A stretch of 64,000 bases of DNA. Origin: Cotesia glomerata. Taxonomy: Eukaryota > Arthropoda > Insecta > Hymenoptera > Braconidae. Each line of letters starts with the position of its first letter. The stretch's first letter is position 1. Below, piece after piece: positions 11,791-22,830 of the stretch. A program made the position numbers and the translations under genes. Under the pieces are notes generated by a model that was not told where the DNA came from, ran no database searches, and worked only from the letters and a program-made list of their open reading frames with translations. The stretch covers positions 1,853,967-1,917,966 of the forward strand of contig NC_058165.1 in assembly GCF_020080835.1 (NCBI RefSeq). Direction: 5' to 3'.

Positions 11791-11975
11791 CTTTTCGGTA
11801 AAACATACTTGCAAGGATGTTCTTCTCTATCTTCTCCAGCGTCTTCTCGGGCGTCTTCTGCATTCTCAATTCCATAAATTTTGCTGTTTAACTCCATACC
11901 AGCCCTTTTGTCGGCGCCTTTTCTCAGATAAATACAGTTCGGAGTTAAAATTGACGAGTAACTCCATCCGTCTAT
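11791..11975 (-). CDS. Possible minus-strand exon (partial, unrecognised)
   Basis: On the minus strand one frame stays open for about 60 codons and its codons are GC-richer than the surroundings. It is rich in charged residues, including a run with E-D-A-R-E-D-A-G-E-D-R-E-E. At its 3' end AAAAG is followed by GTAAAT at 11790-11785, an acceptable splice donor. A second overlapping frame from an internal ATG also crosses the donor with a Lys/Glu-rich helix-like product. No convincing acceptor is visible upstream and no family is recognised. It may be a small exon of a gene with long introns, or a chance frame. Confidence 0.22.
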
Positions 11976-12285
11976 TCAGATTTCGGAGATGGGCATGCAG
12001 AATGGGCCCAGTCAGACCGTTTTATGTTGACAAAACATGACAATCATAACTTTGGTCACCGTAACACGTCATTTGTTCGGATGTTATTCTTACTCTCCTT
12101 CGGGCCCAAAGGATATGATTTTCATATTTTTTTAAATGTCGTCTTTGTTGCCTGGCTTCCGTTGGGATTTTCTGCGATACAAAATCGATTATCAATTTTA
12201 AAAAATTACAAAAAATTTTAACTGAATTTTCCAAAATTTTAAGCAACATCATTCTCACCGATAGTCAATTTATTATGATAAGTAT
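11976..12285. other. No supported gene
   Basis: Frames of about 65-80 codons occur on both strands over the same bases (12022-12258). They are mutually exclusive shadows with no recognisable product. Confidence 0.4.
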
Positions 12286-12289
12286 TAAG

Positions 12290-12600
12290 AATGCATTCGA
12301 AAATGCTCTATCTCTAGATACATAATTAAGAAATGATCTTGTATCTTGTGAACTATTGAGATTTTTAAAGATATAAGCTCATCCTGATGTTACACTCATC
12401 GAGACCTTTCATTTGAGTACCCACATCAATTTTTCATATATTTATATATATTATATATTTTATATATGTATATATGAAAAATATATCAAAAATGCATGTA
12501 GGTACTCAAATGAAAGCTCTTGATGAGTATAACATCGGGATGAGCTTATATTTTTAAAAACGTCAATGGTTAACAAAATACAGTGCAATTTAACATAATT
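12290..12600. repeat. Family A palindrome
   Basis: Arm with GATATAAGCTCATCCTGATG, TA-rich centre and mirrored arm with GGGATGAGCTTATA. It ends in the outer block ACAGTGCAATTTAAC. Confidence 0.85.
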
Positions 12601-12717
12601 AAGAAACGACCTGGTATTTTGTGAACTATTGACATTTCTAAAGATATAAGCTCATCCCAACATTACTCTCATTGAGACCTTTCATTTGAATACTCACATC
12701 AATTTTTCATATATTTA

Positions 12718-12725
<8 letters not shown>

Positions 12726-12785
<60 letters not shown>
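12726..12785. repeat. (TA)n microsatellite
   Basis: About 30 TA units at the centre of a family-A palindrome. Confidence 0.9.
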
Positions 12786-12793
<8 letters not shown>

Positions 12794-12900
12794 GAAAAAT
12801 ATATCAAAAATGCATGTGGGTACTCAAATGAAAGCTCTTGATGAGTGTAACATCAGGATGAACTTATATCTTTAAAATATATGTTATATATATGTATATA

Positions 12901-13760
12901 TGGGTGATTCTCTGTAAGGACGTCTTAAATCTGTACAAAATTGTCCGACCAAATTATTTTTGATTTTATTAGAAAAAAAATTAACAAGGGCTACAAAACT
13001 ATCAGCTAAATGGGACTGTTTGCCAGGGGACTGTTTTTTTTTTTATCAAATTGAGAAAAATCAAGCAAACTATTTCAATGCATTCAACTTTTCAAGTTCT
13101 CAATCAATGTTTACATTAATTAGAATAATATTAAGACTTATGGATCGAATTTTATAAATAAATTATAAATAAAAATAGTTGCCAGGGAACTGAGTTTTGA
13201 AGTGGCCCAGACACATATTTCCACCACAAACGGTGCTTTGACACTAAATAAAATGCCGATAAAGCGCTAACAGCCCTATGGTTATTAACTTAAGGCTAGT
13301 TAGGTCCTTATAAACCTTACAAAAGGTAAAATAACACGCTGGATTTTTTTTTGGCTTTGAACTTCTGGCAGGGGACTGTTCTTAAAATGCCTGGGACAAA
13401 CTTTGGTTTAATGAATATAATGAAACAAATTAATTTTCGGTACTTTTTATTGAAGAATATTGTTAGTTAACTAATTAAGTTTATAAACATTATGGACCAA
13501 ATTATATATTATGGACGAATAACTTAAAATTTAATGTTAAAGTTTTAATTTTGGGAATGGGACAGCCCAGGGGACTGTTATTTCGGTGGTTTACCAATTT
13601 ATAGCAAAAAAACCAAAATTTATTTCATTTTAGTTTTCAATGCTCCAAATAGAAATGTTTTTTTATATTCGTAACAAATTTTTTTTAGTAACAAAATAAC
13701 AATTTTTCCAATAAAAAAATGTCTGGGACAGCGAAAAACATCCTTACAGAGAATCATCCA
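12901..13760 (+). mobile_element. Element L, copy 1: TA-inserting inverted-repeat element
   Basis: Terminal inverted repeats TGGGTGATTCTCTGTAAGGA (left) and its near-perfect complement ending ATCATCCA (right), flanked by TA on both sides (12899-12900, 13761-13762). The 860-bp body has no useful reading frame and is therefore non-autonomous. It repeats the word CCAGGGGACTGTT or close variants four or five times and also has TGGGACA words. About 80 bp present in copy 2 is missing here. The TA target and short inverted repeats suit a Tc1/mariner-type source, but the transposase family is not shown. Confidence 0.88.
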
Positions 13761-13890
13761 TATGAAAAATATATTGAAAATGCATGTGGGTACTCAAATG
13801 AAAGCTCTCGATGAGTGTAACATCGGAATGAGCTTATATCTTTAAAAACGTCAATATTTAAAGAAGTACAGTGCAATTTAACAAAATTCA

Positions 13891-14861
13891 TTATTTAATA
13901 AAGCAAAATTTGATTTATTTATAGTTCACTACGGCAGTCACATAGTGACTGCAAAGTTGCTAGTCTATAATAATCTGGCAAAAATAAAATCATCCACATT
14001 TTCTTAAAATTATTCATCCTCCAGCAGTAAATTTAAAACTTTGAAAGCCTCAACAAAAGTGTTTAAAACATCCCAACAAAAAAAAACCTTACCTCGAAAA
14101 TACTATCCAACTATTTTAATCCAAGGCCACAAAAAATACCCTCGGAAAAATTGCTCTCGTTTAAACAACCGTAAAAATCTGGTCTGAAGTTGGCTCCTTT
14201 ATTCCTTTTAACATTTATTTCCCGAGTCCTTTCACATTTCTCTTTCCTCCTTTCATTTCTCCATTTACACAAGCACCACCACATCCCTCAACTCGGCCTT
14301 ACACGTTTCGCTCAAAAATTTAACGTCCATGCATAATTTACAGCGCACTAAAAAAAGCTGATTAAAAGACTGACTGGAAAAATTATAAATAGCCTCTAAA
14401 AATTATTTATTGTCCCGAGGAAAATTTTAAAATAAACCTTAATAAAGTAAAAAGATAACCGTGAGGTCACAAAAATACTCGACTACTTTTTGACCAATAT
14501 TGTATATAACTAGGCTAGTAATTTTAGTTCGAAGGGTCACGTCTAATAAAACCTTCTGCAGTTGGAAGGTATTTCCAATTTTATTATTTGTTTTTGTTAC
14601 AAATATCGCAATAATTGTAAAAATGTACGCCGCCTTTAATAATTTACAAACTTTGAGATTTTCTGAAGGAATATTTTAAATTTAAATAACTGGAGGTAAT
14701 TTTTGGACTTTCTACGTTGCGTCCTTTTTTTGTTACCCCGGATTTTATTTTACTGGACGACTTTTGGGACTGATTTTAATCATTTTATGAGACTAAGGAA
14801 AAATGTTATTTTATTTTTATTTTTGCGCAAGAAAATATTGAAAATTTTTAATAAAATACTA
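13891..14861. other. No gene or repeat family assigned
   Basis: A short palindrome GCAGTCACATAGTGACTGC lies at 13933-13951. The rest is AT-rich with some composition change at 14.1-14.35 kb. No open frame worth reporting. Confidence 0.45.
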
Positions 14862-15330
14862 GTTTAAAGAGTAAAAAAAGGTACCTTGTAGAAAAAACTG
14901 CTAGTTTTACACTTTACACTGTAATAATTGAGACTGTATCTTGTAATAATGAAATTACAATTGGAAATACCTAATTTTACAACTTTAAATGTATGTTTAG
15001 TTGCATGAAACTTTAAACTAGAAGTTATTTATTATTTTTAAACAGTTATTTATTGATAAATTAATAGTTAATAACTTAAACGTTCAAAATTCTCGATTTA
15101 TCGGTGATGAATTTTTAAGTTTTTATCAGAATAAATGTATTGTTAATTGTAAGAATAAGATTTAAAGTGTCAGCTACTAATTATCGATAATAATAAATAT
15201 ACTGTGAATTATAACAGGTTAACCTGTAATTCTTAAGCTCTGTTATCCAAAAGTTAATAATTAATTATAAAAATAAAAGTGTGAGATAATAAATGTGAAA
15301 AGGAAATTAAAAGGTTTAAACCTTTTAGGG
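14862..15330 (+). repeat. Family C unit (partial)
   Basis: Starts in the AGAGTAAAAAAAGGTACC region and runs through TTTATCGGTGATGAATTT and GTGAATTATAACAGGTTAAC to GGTTTAAACCTTTTA. It lacks the last 100 bp of the 590-bp unit. Confidence 0.85.
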
Positions 15331-15455
15331 GAAGGGGGGGGGCAAAATGGGCCCCCTAAAATTTTCAATATCCAAAAATATTTAGGGGCAAAATGGGCCC
15401 TCAACATTTTCAACTCTCGAAGTATTTGGGAGGTATAATGGGCTGATTAGACTTA
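15331..15455 (+). repeat. Three degenerate copies of a 50-bp GGGGCAAAATGGGCCC repeat
   Basis: GGGCAAAATGGGCC recurs at about 15340 and 15387, with a decayed third copy at about 15432 (GGTATAATGGGCTG), separated by TTTTCAA-rich spacers. Local G-richness is unlike the neighbours. Confidence 0.6.
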
Positions 15456-15615
15456 AAAAACCAAAGAATATTTTTCAGTTAAACGCGTTCTAGAATTTTT
15501 TAATTATATAGGTAAAGTACGAACTAGGTCGCGAGTTAAATAACAGCATTATTTACTATATTTTTTGTTAAAAAACTATTTATTTTACAAAAGCTTCCCT
15601 TACTATTTTTGCGAT

Positions 15616-15616
<1 letters not shown>

Positions 15617-15680
<64 letters not shown>
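15617..15680 (+). repeat. (GT)n microsatellite, 32 units
   Basis: Uninterrupted GT run. It produces a poly-Thr-His frame on the minus strand that is not a gene. Confidence 0.97.
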
Positions 15681-15683
<3 letters not shown>

Positions 15684-16445
15684 AACGTAAACCTCTCATA
15701 ACTTTTAAACGGCTCGACCGATTCAAACTTTGCCCCTAGATATTTTATAATATTTAAGGTAATTCGGGCCAATAGATTTTGAGTAATCTCGAAAATAAAA
15801 TTTTCAAAAAATGTTTTTTTTTTTTTAAATAAATTTTAATCTGCTGAATCAATCGTTTTCAAAAACTAATCAGCTCTTAAGCTTAAAAAACTGCGTCAAT
15901 TGCCGTCAACGCGATCAAAATCGGTCGATTCGTTTGTGAGGTATCGTGAACAAAATATCAGGGAAAAAGTGTTTTTTTTTTTCTTACATAACTCCGACAT
16001 TTATTCCTGGATCGTTTTTGATTCAATGAGATGATTTTTAGAGCTCAAAAAAATCACTTCAATCGTCGCCAACAACGTCAAAATCGGCTAAATGGTTCGA
16101 GAGATTTAATTTTAAAAAATTAAAAAAAGTATTTTTTTAACTCATCTTTGAAATTTCACGTCCGATTGTTTAGTTAGTGATAAATAATCTTGTTGTTCTA
16201 GAAAGACTGGCATAGAATGCCTTTAATTTTTTTTTAAATCGGTTAATTCATTTGTGAGATATCGTCAAAAAAATTGTTTTTTTTTTTTGTGATACATTTT
16301 TATTGGCTTCACCAGTCGATTCGAAAAACTGATCGGTTTTTAAGCTTAGAAACCCACGTTGAACGCGACTGAAACTGGTTGATTAGTTTGAGAGATACGT
16401 TGTCGAAATAATTCAAAAAACGCGTTTTTTTTTTTAAATTACCCC
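15681..16445 (+). repeat. Degenerate tandem repeat next to the GT run
   Basis: Five or six diverged units of roughly 150 bp share the words AAAATCGGTCGATTCGTTTG, GAGATATCGT and a T-tract. A similar array lies at 63.27-63.52 kb. Linkage to a GT microsatellite suggests a mobile or microsatellite-associated repeat; this is inference. Confidence 0.6.
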
Positions 16446-16732
16446 GACATTCACTGTAAGTCCAAGTGTTTTAACAAAACACACCTAAAGTTTTTTGTTC
16501 CTATCTTGAAGCATTTCAGTCACTTTTAAAACACTTCTATGTGTTTTAATTTCCAATGTTAAATGCCCATTTGTAGTCACTTTTAAAACACTTCGATTTA
16601 CAATGTTTTTTACCTGATTTTTTATTGGTTTTGGCGTGAAATGTGGAGCGCTTAGGTATGGAGTTAGCGGGAAGTTGCAGGGATGGCTTTTAGGGTCTAT
16701 TGTTATCCTAATTTTTTTAGGAAAATCGAGTT
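16446..16732 (+). repeat. Short dispersed word AAAACACTT repeats
   Basis: AGTCACTTTTAAAACACTTC occurs at about 16508 and 16574, with related ACACA words around them. Function unknown. Confidence 0.4.
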
Positions 16733-16850
16733 TTTATCCGGAAAATTGAGTTTTTAGAGTAAAAAGATTTACCTTGTAGGAAAAACTGCAAGTATTACAA
16801 TTTACACTGTAATAATTAAGACTGTTTCTTGTAATAAAACTCTAATCATA
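16733..16850 (+). repeat. Family C fragment
   Basis: About 115 bp of the left part of the family C unit (AGAGTAAAAAGATTTACC through GAGACTGT-like sequence), then unrelated sequence. Confidence 0.7.
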
Positions 16851-17970
16851 GCTATTAATTTAATTTTACCACATTTTAGAGTAAAGTATTTGTTAAAATC
16901 TTTAATATTTTCTTTAAAATTCTGTATTATCCCCAGATTTGATAAAAAATTATTAAACTCTATTTATTATTGACTTAAAAATCTCCTAAAAAATGTGTCA
17001 AAAAAAGTCAAATTAAAAAATCCCTCTAAACCTCATAAAATTCCTTAAAAAAGTCAAACCAAAAGTGACTTTTTTTGTAAAAAAACTAAACTTAAATTCC
17101 AACATCTGTTAAAACTTACCCTGAGCCATCCGATGACCGTTACTTTTTTCTAGTGCACCATAAACTACTAAAATAAGTACGCAAAAGCCGTTAAGTCAAC
17201 TTTTTACAGCCACCCCGTCGTCTAATTTTACTTTTAGAGAAATATTATATTGTCTGCTTCAGTTAAAAGTATTTAACCAAAATAGCCCGCATTTTTACGT
17301 CCTAGTCAACGTAGCCGGTCTACTTTACTTACCTGGACGCAATAATAAAATAACAAAGCAATAATAAACAGAGCAATAAATAAACTTGAGCTTACGAAAA
17401 AACAATCAGGTGTATTTTGACAATTAACACAACTATTTAATCTTTTTACTGTCCCATTAAATTTGAGTATAAGGGCTCCATGAAGAAACTTTCAAGCAGG
17501 CGTGAGTAATTTATATTCATTTCAATTCTATTTAAGGTTACCGATCGACCCTAAATTATTTATTTGAAATTTAGGAGCATATTTTCCTATTAAATAGGAA
17601 AATTATTTTGTCTTGTCGTACGTACTCATTACAAACATTGAGTAGGCTTCGTAAGAAGCGCAACTGTTCCAAGGTATTATAAGGGCTTCTTTATTGGGTG
17701 ATTTACAATGGAGTCAGTATCTAGCTACTATAAGAAAAAGAGATATATTATCGGTCCATAAGTACCTTGTAATCATCCGGTTAGATAATTATGAATGCTG
17801 GCTGTTTGTTCTCCGATTTTGGACGACTAAAGGACTCTTATGTCCTCAAGTGCTCCAATATTGAACAAATAACGGTGAGTTTAGTCTTACCTGTCAGGTA
17901 CAGAGGCTTGATGGAGAAATAATTGCTTATTGGAAGTATGAATTAAAACTGATAGAAAGATTTATTAACT
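16851..17970. other. No gene recognised
   Basis: Composition is slightly higher at 17.1-17.4 and 17.6-17.9 kb. GTGAGT donors occur near 17503 and 17874, but no open frame is bounded by convincing splice sites. Confidence 0.4.
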
Positions 17971-17971
17971 A

Positions 17972-18900
17972 TTAATAATTTAATTTATTTGAAGACAGTT
18001 ATTTAATTTATTAAATTTCAATAAATATTTTTTAATATTCAATAGATATTTATTTGGGAGGAAAGTACATTTATTAATGATTAATAAGTATTTATTAATA
18101 GTTAAAAAATATTTTGTTGAGTGAATTTGTTTGGCATCTTTATAAATTACTTGCATTCATTATATTACATTATAATAACGTTTATTGTAAAATACAAAAT
18201 TCTATCACAGTGAATAATTATCTTTTATATTTTTAAATATTAAAAACGTTAATTTATATAGTGAATTTAATTATTATCATGTATTCCAGCTATAGAGTTA
18301 TAAAAAGTGTCAAAAGAAAATTGCTATTTTTGCTATTTATTTTAAATAAATATTTATTAACAGTTAATAAATTGTACTTAATAAATTACTTATTAACTGT
18401 TAATAAATATTTGTTAACATTTAATAAATCGTATTTAATAAATAATTTATTAACTGTTAATAAATATTTATTAAATCCTATGGTGTTAAAAAATCATTTA
18501 TTAACAGTTAATAAAGCTTATTAAATATAAACAAATACTTTTATGTATGTATTAATAATTTAATTTATTTGAAGACAATTATTTAATTTATTAAATTTCA
18601 ATAAATATTTTTTAATATTCAATAAATATTTATTTGGGAGGAAAGTACATTTATTGATAGTTAATAAGTATTTATTAATAGTTAACAAATATTTATTAAC
18701 CATTAATAAATATTTATTAACTGTTAATAAATATTTATTAACTGCTAATAAATATTTGTTAACTGTTAACAAATGTTTATTAATATTTAATAAATTGTAT
18801 TTAATAAATAATTTATTTACTGTTAATAAATATTTATTAAATCCTATGATGTTAAAAAATTATTTATTAACAGTTAATAAAGCTTATTATATATAATAAA
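17972..18900. repeat. Near-palindromic 21-bp minisatellite in a two-copy duplication
   Basis: A block of about 130 bp at 17972 recurs at 18555. Each is followed by a run of a 21-bp unit, TATTTATTAACTGTTAATAAA with variants. The unit is nearly its own reverse complement, so both strands encode the same Y-L-L-T-V-N-K heptad. That explains the long frames at 18261-18524 and 18654-18896 on plus and 18560-18772 on minus. They are not genes. Confidence 0.85.
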
Positions 18901-18919
18901 ATCATTTTATCGCTGTATA

Positions 18920-19613
18920 CACAGAAGGAAAAATTTCTTGCCTGAAGAACAAAATTATTGGCTGAAGAAAATTTGTCGGGTGTCTGAAGGAAGACTGAAG
19001 TTGTGTTGGCCAAAGTTAAAATTTTTCTTTAAATTCTATTCTTGGTGAGTCATTTTTTCTTAATTCAGATCATAAATACTTGATACAATAAATTTTTATA
19101 TTTGATCAAGATTTTTAGATACTTTAGGGAAGCAGCGCCACCTACTTCAGCAGAGAAAAAAATTTTCTCACCTTGAGAAAAATTTTCTCTCGAATATTTG
19201 ATACCCATTTTATATTATTTTACCGTGCAATTATACATATTGAATGAAAAAAAATGATTAAATATTATTTGATCTTCCCATTAGACATATCAATCAATAA
19301 AGATATTCATGAAAATTAATTTCTATCTTTATATTTAATTTTTTGGAGCTCGAGAGAAATTTTCTCCGACAAGAAAATTAACTTCTATCAAGAACTTAAT
19401 TTTTTGGAGCTCGAGGCTGAATTTTCTCTTCACAACAAGATTTTCTTGACTTAAATAAATTTTCTTGGATCAAGATACGTATTTCTTAAAGCAAGAGAAT
19501 TAATTTTGTTGGAACAAGTGAAATTTTTTGTCAAGAAAAAATTTTTTTTTCGCTCAAGAAAATAATTAAGAAGAAAAATATTTTCTTGGCTCAAGTCAAC
19601 CTTTTTTTCTGTG
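18920..19613 (+). mobile_element. Palindromic element P-b, copy 1
   Basis: Bounded by TA dinucleotides (18918-18919, 19614-19615). Termini are CACAGAAGGAAAAATTTCTTG and CCTTTTTTTCTGTG. The ends carry TTCTTGGCTCAAG-type words in inverted orientation, and the interior has GGAGCTCGAGAGAAATTTTC twice. It contains AGCGCCACCTA at 19134-19144, which on the other strand is a CTCF-like AGGTGGCGCT. It encodes no protein. Confidence 0.85.
19134..19144 (-). promoter_or_regulatory. CTCF-like motif inside element P-b
   Basis: Reads TAGGTGGCGCT on the minus strand, the insect CTCF core as known to me. It is conserved at the same place in the other two P-b copies. Confidence 0.3.
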
Positions 19614-19615
19614 TA

Positions 19616-20840
19616 CCCAATAATCAATCAAAAAATCCATTTAAATATCATGAATATCATAAACATAAAATCAAAAAACACCCCAGCTGTCAAATCCTTT
19701 AAAATTTTCTAACTCTTTAATCCCCTCCCATGAGAATTAACCTCTTTACCCCAAGAATGACTGTTAAAAAAATTCTCAAAGGATTTTTCCTTAGCCATCA
19801 TCATTAGTCTGCAAAATAAACAAATTATTTTTTCCTTAAAAAAATATTAATTCTCTCTTCTTCAAATTTTTGAGCACTTTCTACCCCCTATCCCTCCTTC
19901 TTACTATTCACTTTCTTCCAGAAAAGTAGTCAGTCATAAATTACCAACTAATTTGCTAATTTACTTGACAGCAGCCGGCTGTAAATAATAATAAACAAAT
20001 AAAGAATAATAGGACAACTTTGGAAATATTATGACGCATTCGTAGTAATAATACAATCTTATTGTATTGTGTAAAAAAAAATCTTGAAGCTCGGAAAGAC
20101 TAGTAACTTTAAACTGTCTCTTTTGCTTCTTTACTTTCTGTTTTTGGTCTCATTCTTGTCTCTAGTGCTTGTACTTGGGTAAGAAGAGCATAGCAGTTAG
20201 GAGTTTAAAAGAGTGCTTTGAATATTCAGGTAAAATTATTTTATTTTCGTTTTACTCTACTGAATTTTGGTGACCTCCGGATTATTATTTTAGTATCTTA
20301 GAGGACTTTTAGCAGTCATTTTAAATTACTTTATTTTATTTTATGGTCAGTGCAACCATGGAGGGCAAACTCATTTTTTTTTAAGGTTCTGATTGTAAAT
20401 TGCAGATATTGTAAATTATTTTTGAGACTGATGTTGCGTAATGATTTTTTTTAATGTAAATTTTGGGAAGTTCAAAAATTTAAAGTCAAAATTTTTTGAA
20501 TTTTTAAGCTAAATTCTTTATTCTATGGTTAAAAAAATAGTTAGAATAAAAATTGTACATCGCAAAATTGACTATAAAAAATTGTACTTACAGTTTTTTT
20601 TGTTTAGAGTCACCATTTCTGAGATATAGTGATTTAAATGTTAAGAAAAAATTTTTTTGGAGTTGAAAATTTCAATATTTTTATTTTTTTCTTTAATTTT
20701 GCAAATTAAAAAATTTTTTTTTTATTAAAAATTATTTTTTTTAAAGAAGTTTAAATTTTTTTAATTTTTAAGATAAGAATTTTTCTATATTTTAAAAAAT
20801 TAAACTATAGATAAATAAAATTTTCCTTTAATAAATAATG
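19616..20840. other. No gene or repeat family assigned
   Basis: AT-rich sequence with a slightly richer patch around 19.95-20.3 kb and T-tracts near 20.6-20.8 kb. No supported feature. Confidence 0.45.
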
Positions 20841-21284
20841 AACTTTGCTTAATTGCACTGTTCTTTCTTAAATATAAACGTTTTTAAAGATATAAGCTCA
20901 TCCCGATGTTACACTCATCAAGAGCTTTCATTTGAGTACCCACATGCATTTTTGATATATTTTTCATATATACATATATGTGATATATATAAATATATAA
21001 AATATATGAAAAATTGATATGTTTAAAAATATGAAAAATTATATGTTTAAAAATATCAATAATTAAGAAATGACCTTGTATCTTGTGAACTATTGACATT
21101 TTTAAAGATATAAGCTCACCCCGACATTATACTCATCAAGACCTTTCATTTGAGTACCCACATCAATTTTTCATATATTTATATATATTTTATATATGTA
21201 TATATGAAAAATATATCAAAAATGCATGTGGGTATTCAAATGAAAGCTCTTGATGAGTGTAACATCGGGATGAGCTTATATCTT

Positions 21285-21300
<16 letters not shown>
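20841..21300 (+). repeat. Family A double palindrome, left member of a direct repeat
   Basis: Two family-A palindromes fused head to tail. From 20884 to about 21288 this is almost identical to 22366-22768, including identical 71-codon minus-strand frames that are only by-products of the repeat. It ends in GATATATA running into a TA microsatellite. Confidence 0.9.
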
Positions 21301-21322
<22 letters not shown>

Positions 21323-21349
21323 TATATATATATATATATATATATATGC

Positions 21350-21381
<32 letters not shown>

Positions 21382-21387
21382 TATATA
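21283..21387. repeat. (TA)n microsatellite, left flank of element Y
   Basis: Interrupted TA run with TATATGC breaks, reaching the element Y boundary. Confidence 0.85.
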
Positions 21388-22290
21388 TTAGGGTGACGCA
21401 AAAAAACCGACTATTTTTTTTTTTTGAGTCTCGAGTGAAAAAATATTAGTTTTTGACGTTTTAAGAGCCCTCACTAAAGGACAGCTCAAAAAAAAATTTT
21501 TAAGAGGTCACTCCAAATTTTTTAAAATTTCAAAAATCGTCAACAATCGAATTTTTTTTTTTTAATTTTTTTTCTCGTTACGGTATAATTTCATAGACAA
21601 AAAAAAATACGTTTCTGAAAGTTTCAGTTCAAAATTTAAATTTTGAAAGGTCGCTCATAATTTTTTTTTTTCTTTTATTAGTCATATCGCCGACTTTAAG
21701 TGTTGGCAGTGGTACGTTGGGGTCTTTTTGGTTTGAAAAAATCTTAACCTGCACGGTAAGGTCAAATCTCAACCAAGCTGGTTTCTAAGATCAGCTTGGG
21801 ATTCGAACCCACGCCTGGCAGTTGATTAAATAAAATTATTAAATTAAAAGAAAATTATATTTTCTATGTTGTGCTTGATTTTTAGTTTATCTCGTGATGT
21901 ATTTTTATCGATTATTGTACTAAATAAAAAAAAAAAATGTATGGAATTTTAATTTGAATAGTAAAAGGTCGCTCGAAAAAATCTAAACTTATGCACTAAT
22001 AAATTGAAAAAAATTATGAGCGACCTTTCAAAATTCAAATTTTGAACTGAAATTTTCAGAAACTTATTTTTTTTTAGTCTATAAAATTATACCGTAACGA
22101 GAAAAAAAATTGAAAAAAAAAAAAAATTCGATTTTTGACGATTTTTGAATTTTAAAAAAATTTGAAGCGACATCTTAAAAATTTTTTTTTAAGCTGTCCT
22201 TTGGAGAGAGCTCTTAAAACATCAAAAACTAACATTTTTTTACTCGAGACTCAAAAAAAAAAAATAGTCGGTTTTTTTGCGCCACTCTAA
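21388..22290. mobile_element. Element Y: foldback element with long inverted repeats
   Basis: Ends are TTAGGGTGACGC at left and GCGCCACTCTAA at right. The inverted repeats extend about 270 bp (through AAAAAACCGACTATT, GAGTCTCGAGT, TCGTTACGGTATAAT and GAAAGGTCGCTCATAA). It lies between TA runs, so a TA target duplication is likely. The unique centre holds a tRNA-like fragment and a local hairpin CCAAGCTG/CAGCTTGG. It has no reading frame, so it is non-autonomous. Confidence 0.88.
21730..21832 (-). pseudogene. tRNA-like fragment inside element Y
   Basis: On the minus strand GTGGGTTCGAATCCCA forms a T arm with a consensus B box, but the acceptor and D arms cannot be paired. A degraded tRNA-derived piece is the likeliest reading. 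A pol III B box by chance is possible. Confidence 0.3.
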
Positions 22291-22311
22291 TATATTATAT
22301 ATATATAGTAG

Positions 22312-22354
<43 letters not shown>

Positions 22355-22365
22355 ATATATATATA
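22291..22365. repeat. (TA)n microsatellite, right flank of element Y
   Basis: Mirror of the left TA run. It joins TCAAAGATATAAGC of the second family-A copy. Confidence 0.85.
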
Positions 22366-22830
22366 TCAAAGATATAAGCTCATCCCGATGTTACACTCAT
22401 CAAGAGCTTTCATTTGAGTACCCACATGCATTTTTGATATATTTTTCATATATACATATATGTGATATATATAAATATATAAAATATATGAAAAATTGAT
22501 ATGTTTAAAAATATGAAAAATTATATGTTTAAAAATATCAATAATTAAGAAATGACCTTGTATCTTGTGAACTATTGACATTTTTAAAGATATAAGCTCA
22601 CCCCGACATTATACTCATTAAGACCTTTCATTTGAGTACCCACATCAATTTTTCATATATTTATATATATTTTATATATGTATATATGAAAAATATATCA
22701 AAAATGCATGTGGGTATTCAAATGAAAGCTCTTGATGAGTGTAACATCGGGATGAGCTTATATCTTTAAAAACGTCAATATTTAAGAAAGTACAGTGCAA
22801 TTCAACAAAAGTCATTATTTAATAAAGCAA
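22366..22830 (+). repeat. Family A double palindrome, right member of a direct repeat
   Basis: Near-identical to 20884-21288, with a single difference seen at CTCATTAAGACC versus CTCATCAAGACC. It continues into the outer block GAAAGTACAGTGCAATTCAAC, which the left copy lacks at this end. Confidence 0.9.

Larger units (their letters stand above)
12601..13890. repeat. Family A palindromes split by element L
   Basis: A family-A unit with a long (TA)n centre (about 12726-12785), then a second unit interrupted in its TA centre by element L (12901-13760). Family-A sequence resumes at 13761 with TATGAAAAATATATTG and closes with the outer block near 13860-13890. The L insertion is therefore younger than this family-A copy. 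Confidence 0.85.

Noticed and set aside
15536..15772. Minus-strand frame rich in Thr-His
   Set aside because: It is the translation of the GT microsatellite.
18261..18896. Repetitive Y-L-L-T-V-N-K frames on both strands
   Set aside because: By-product of a 21-bp near-palindromic minisatellite; both strands give the same peptide.
20884..22581. Two identical 71-codon minus-strand frames
   Set aside because: They lie in duplicated family-A repeats. Identity reflects recent DNA duplication and not protein conservation.
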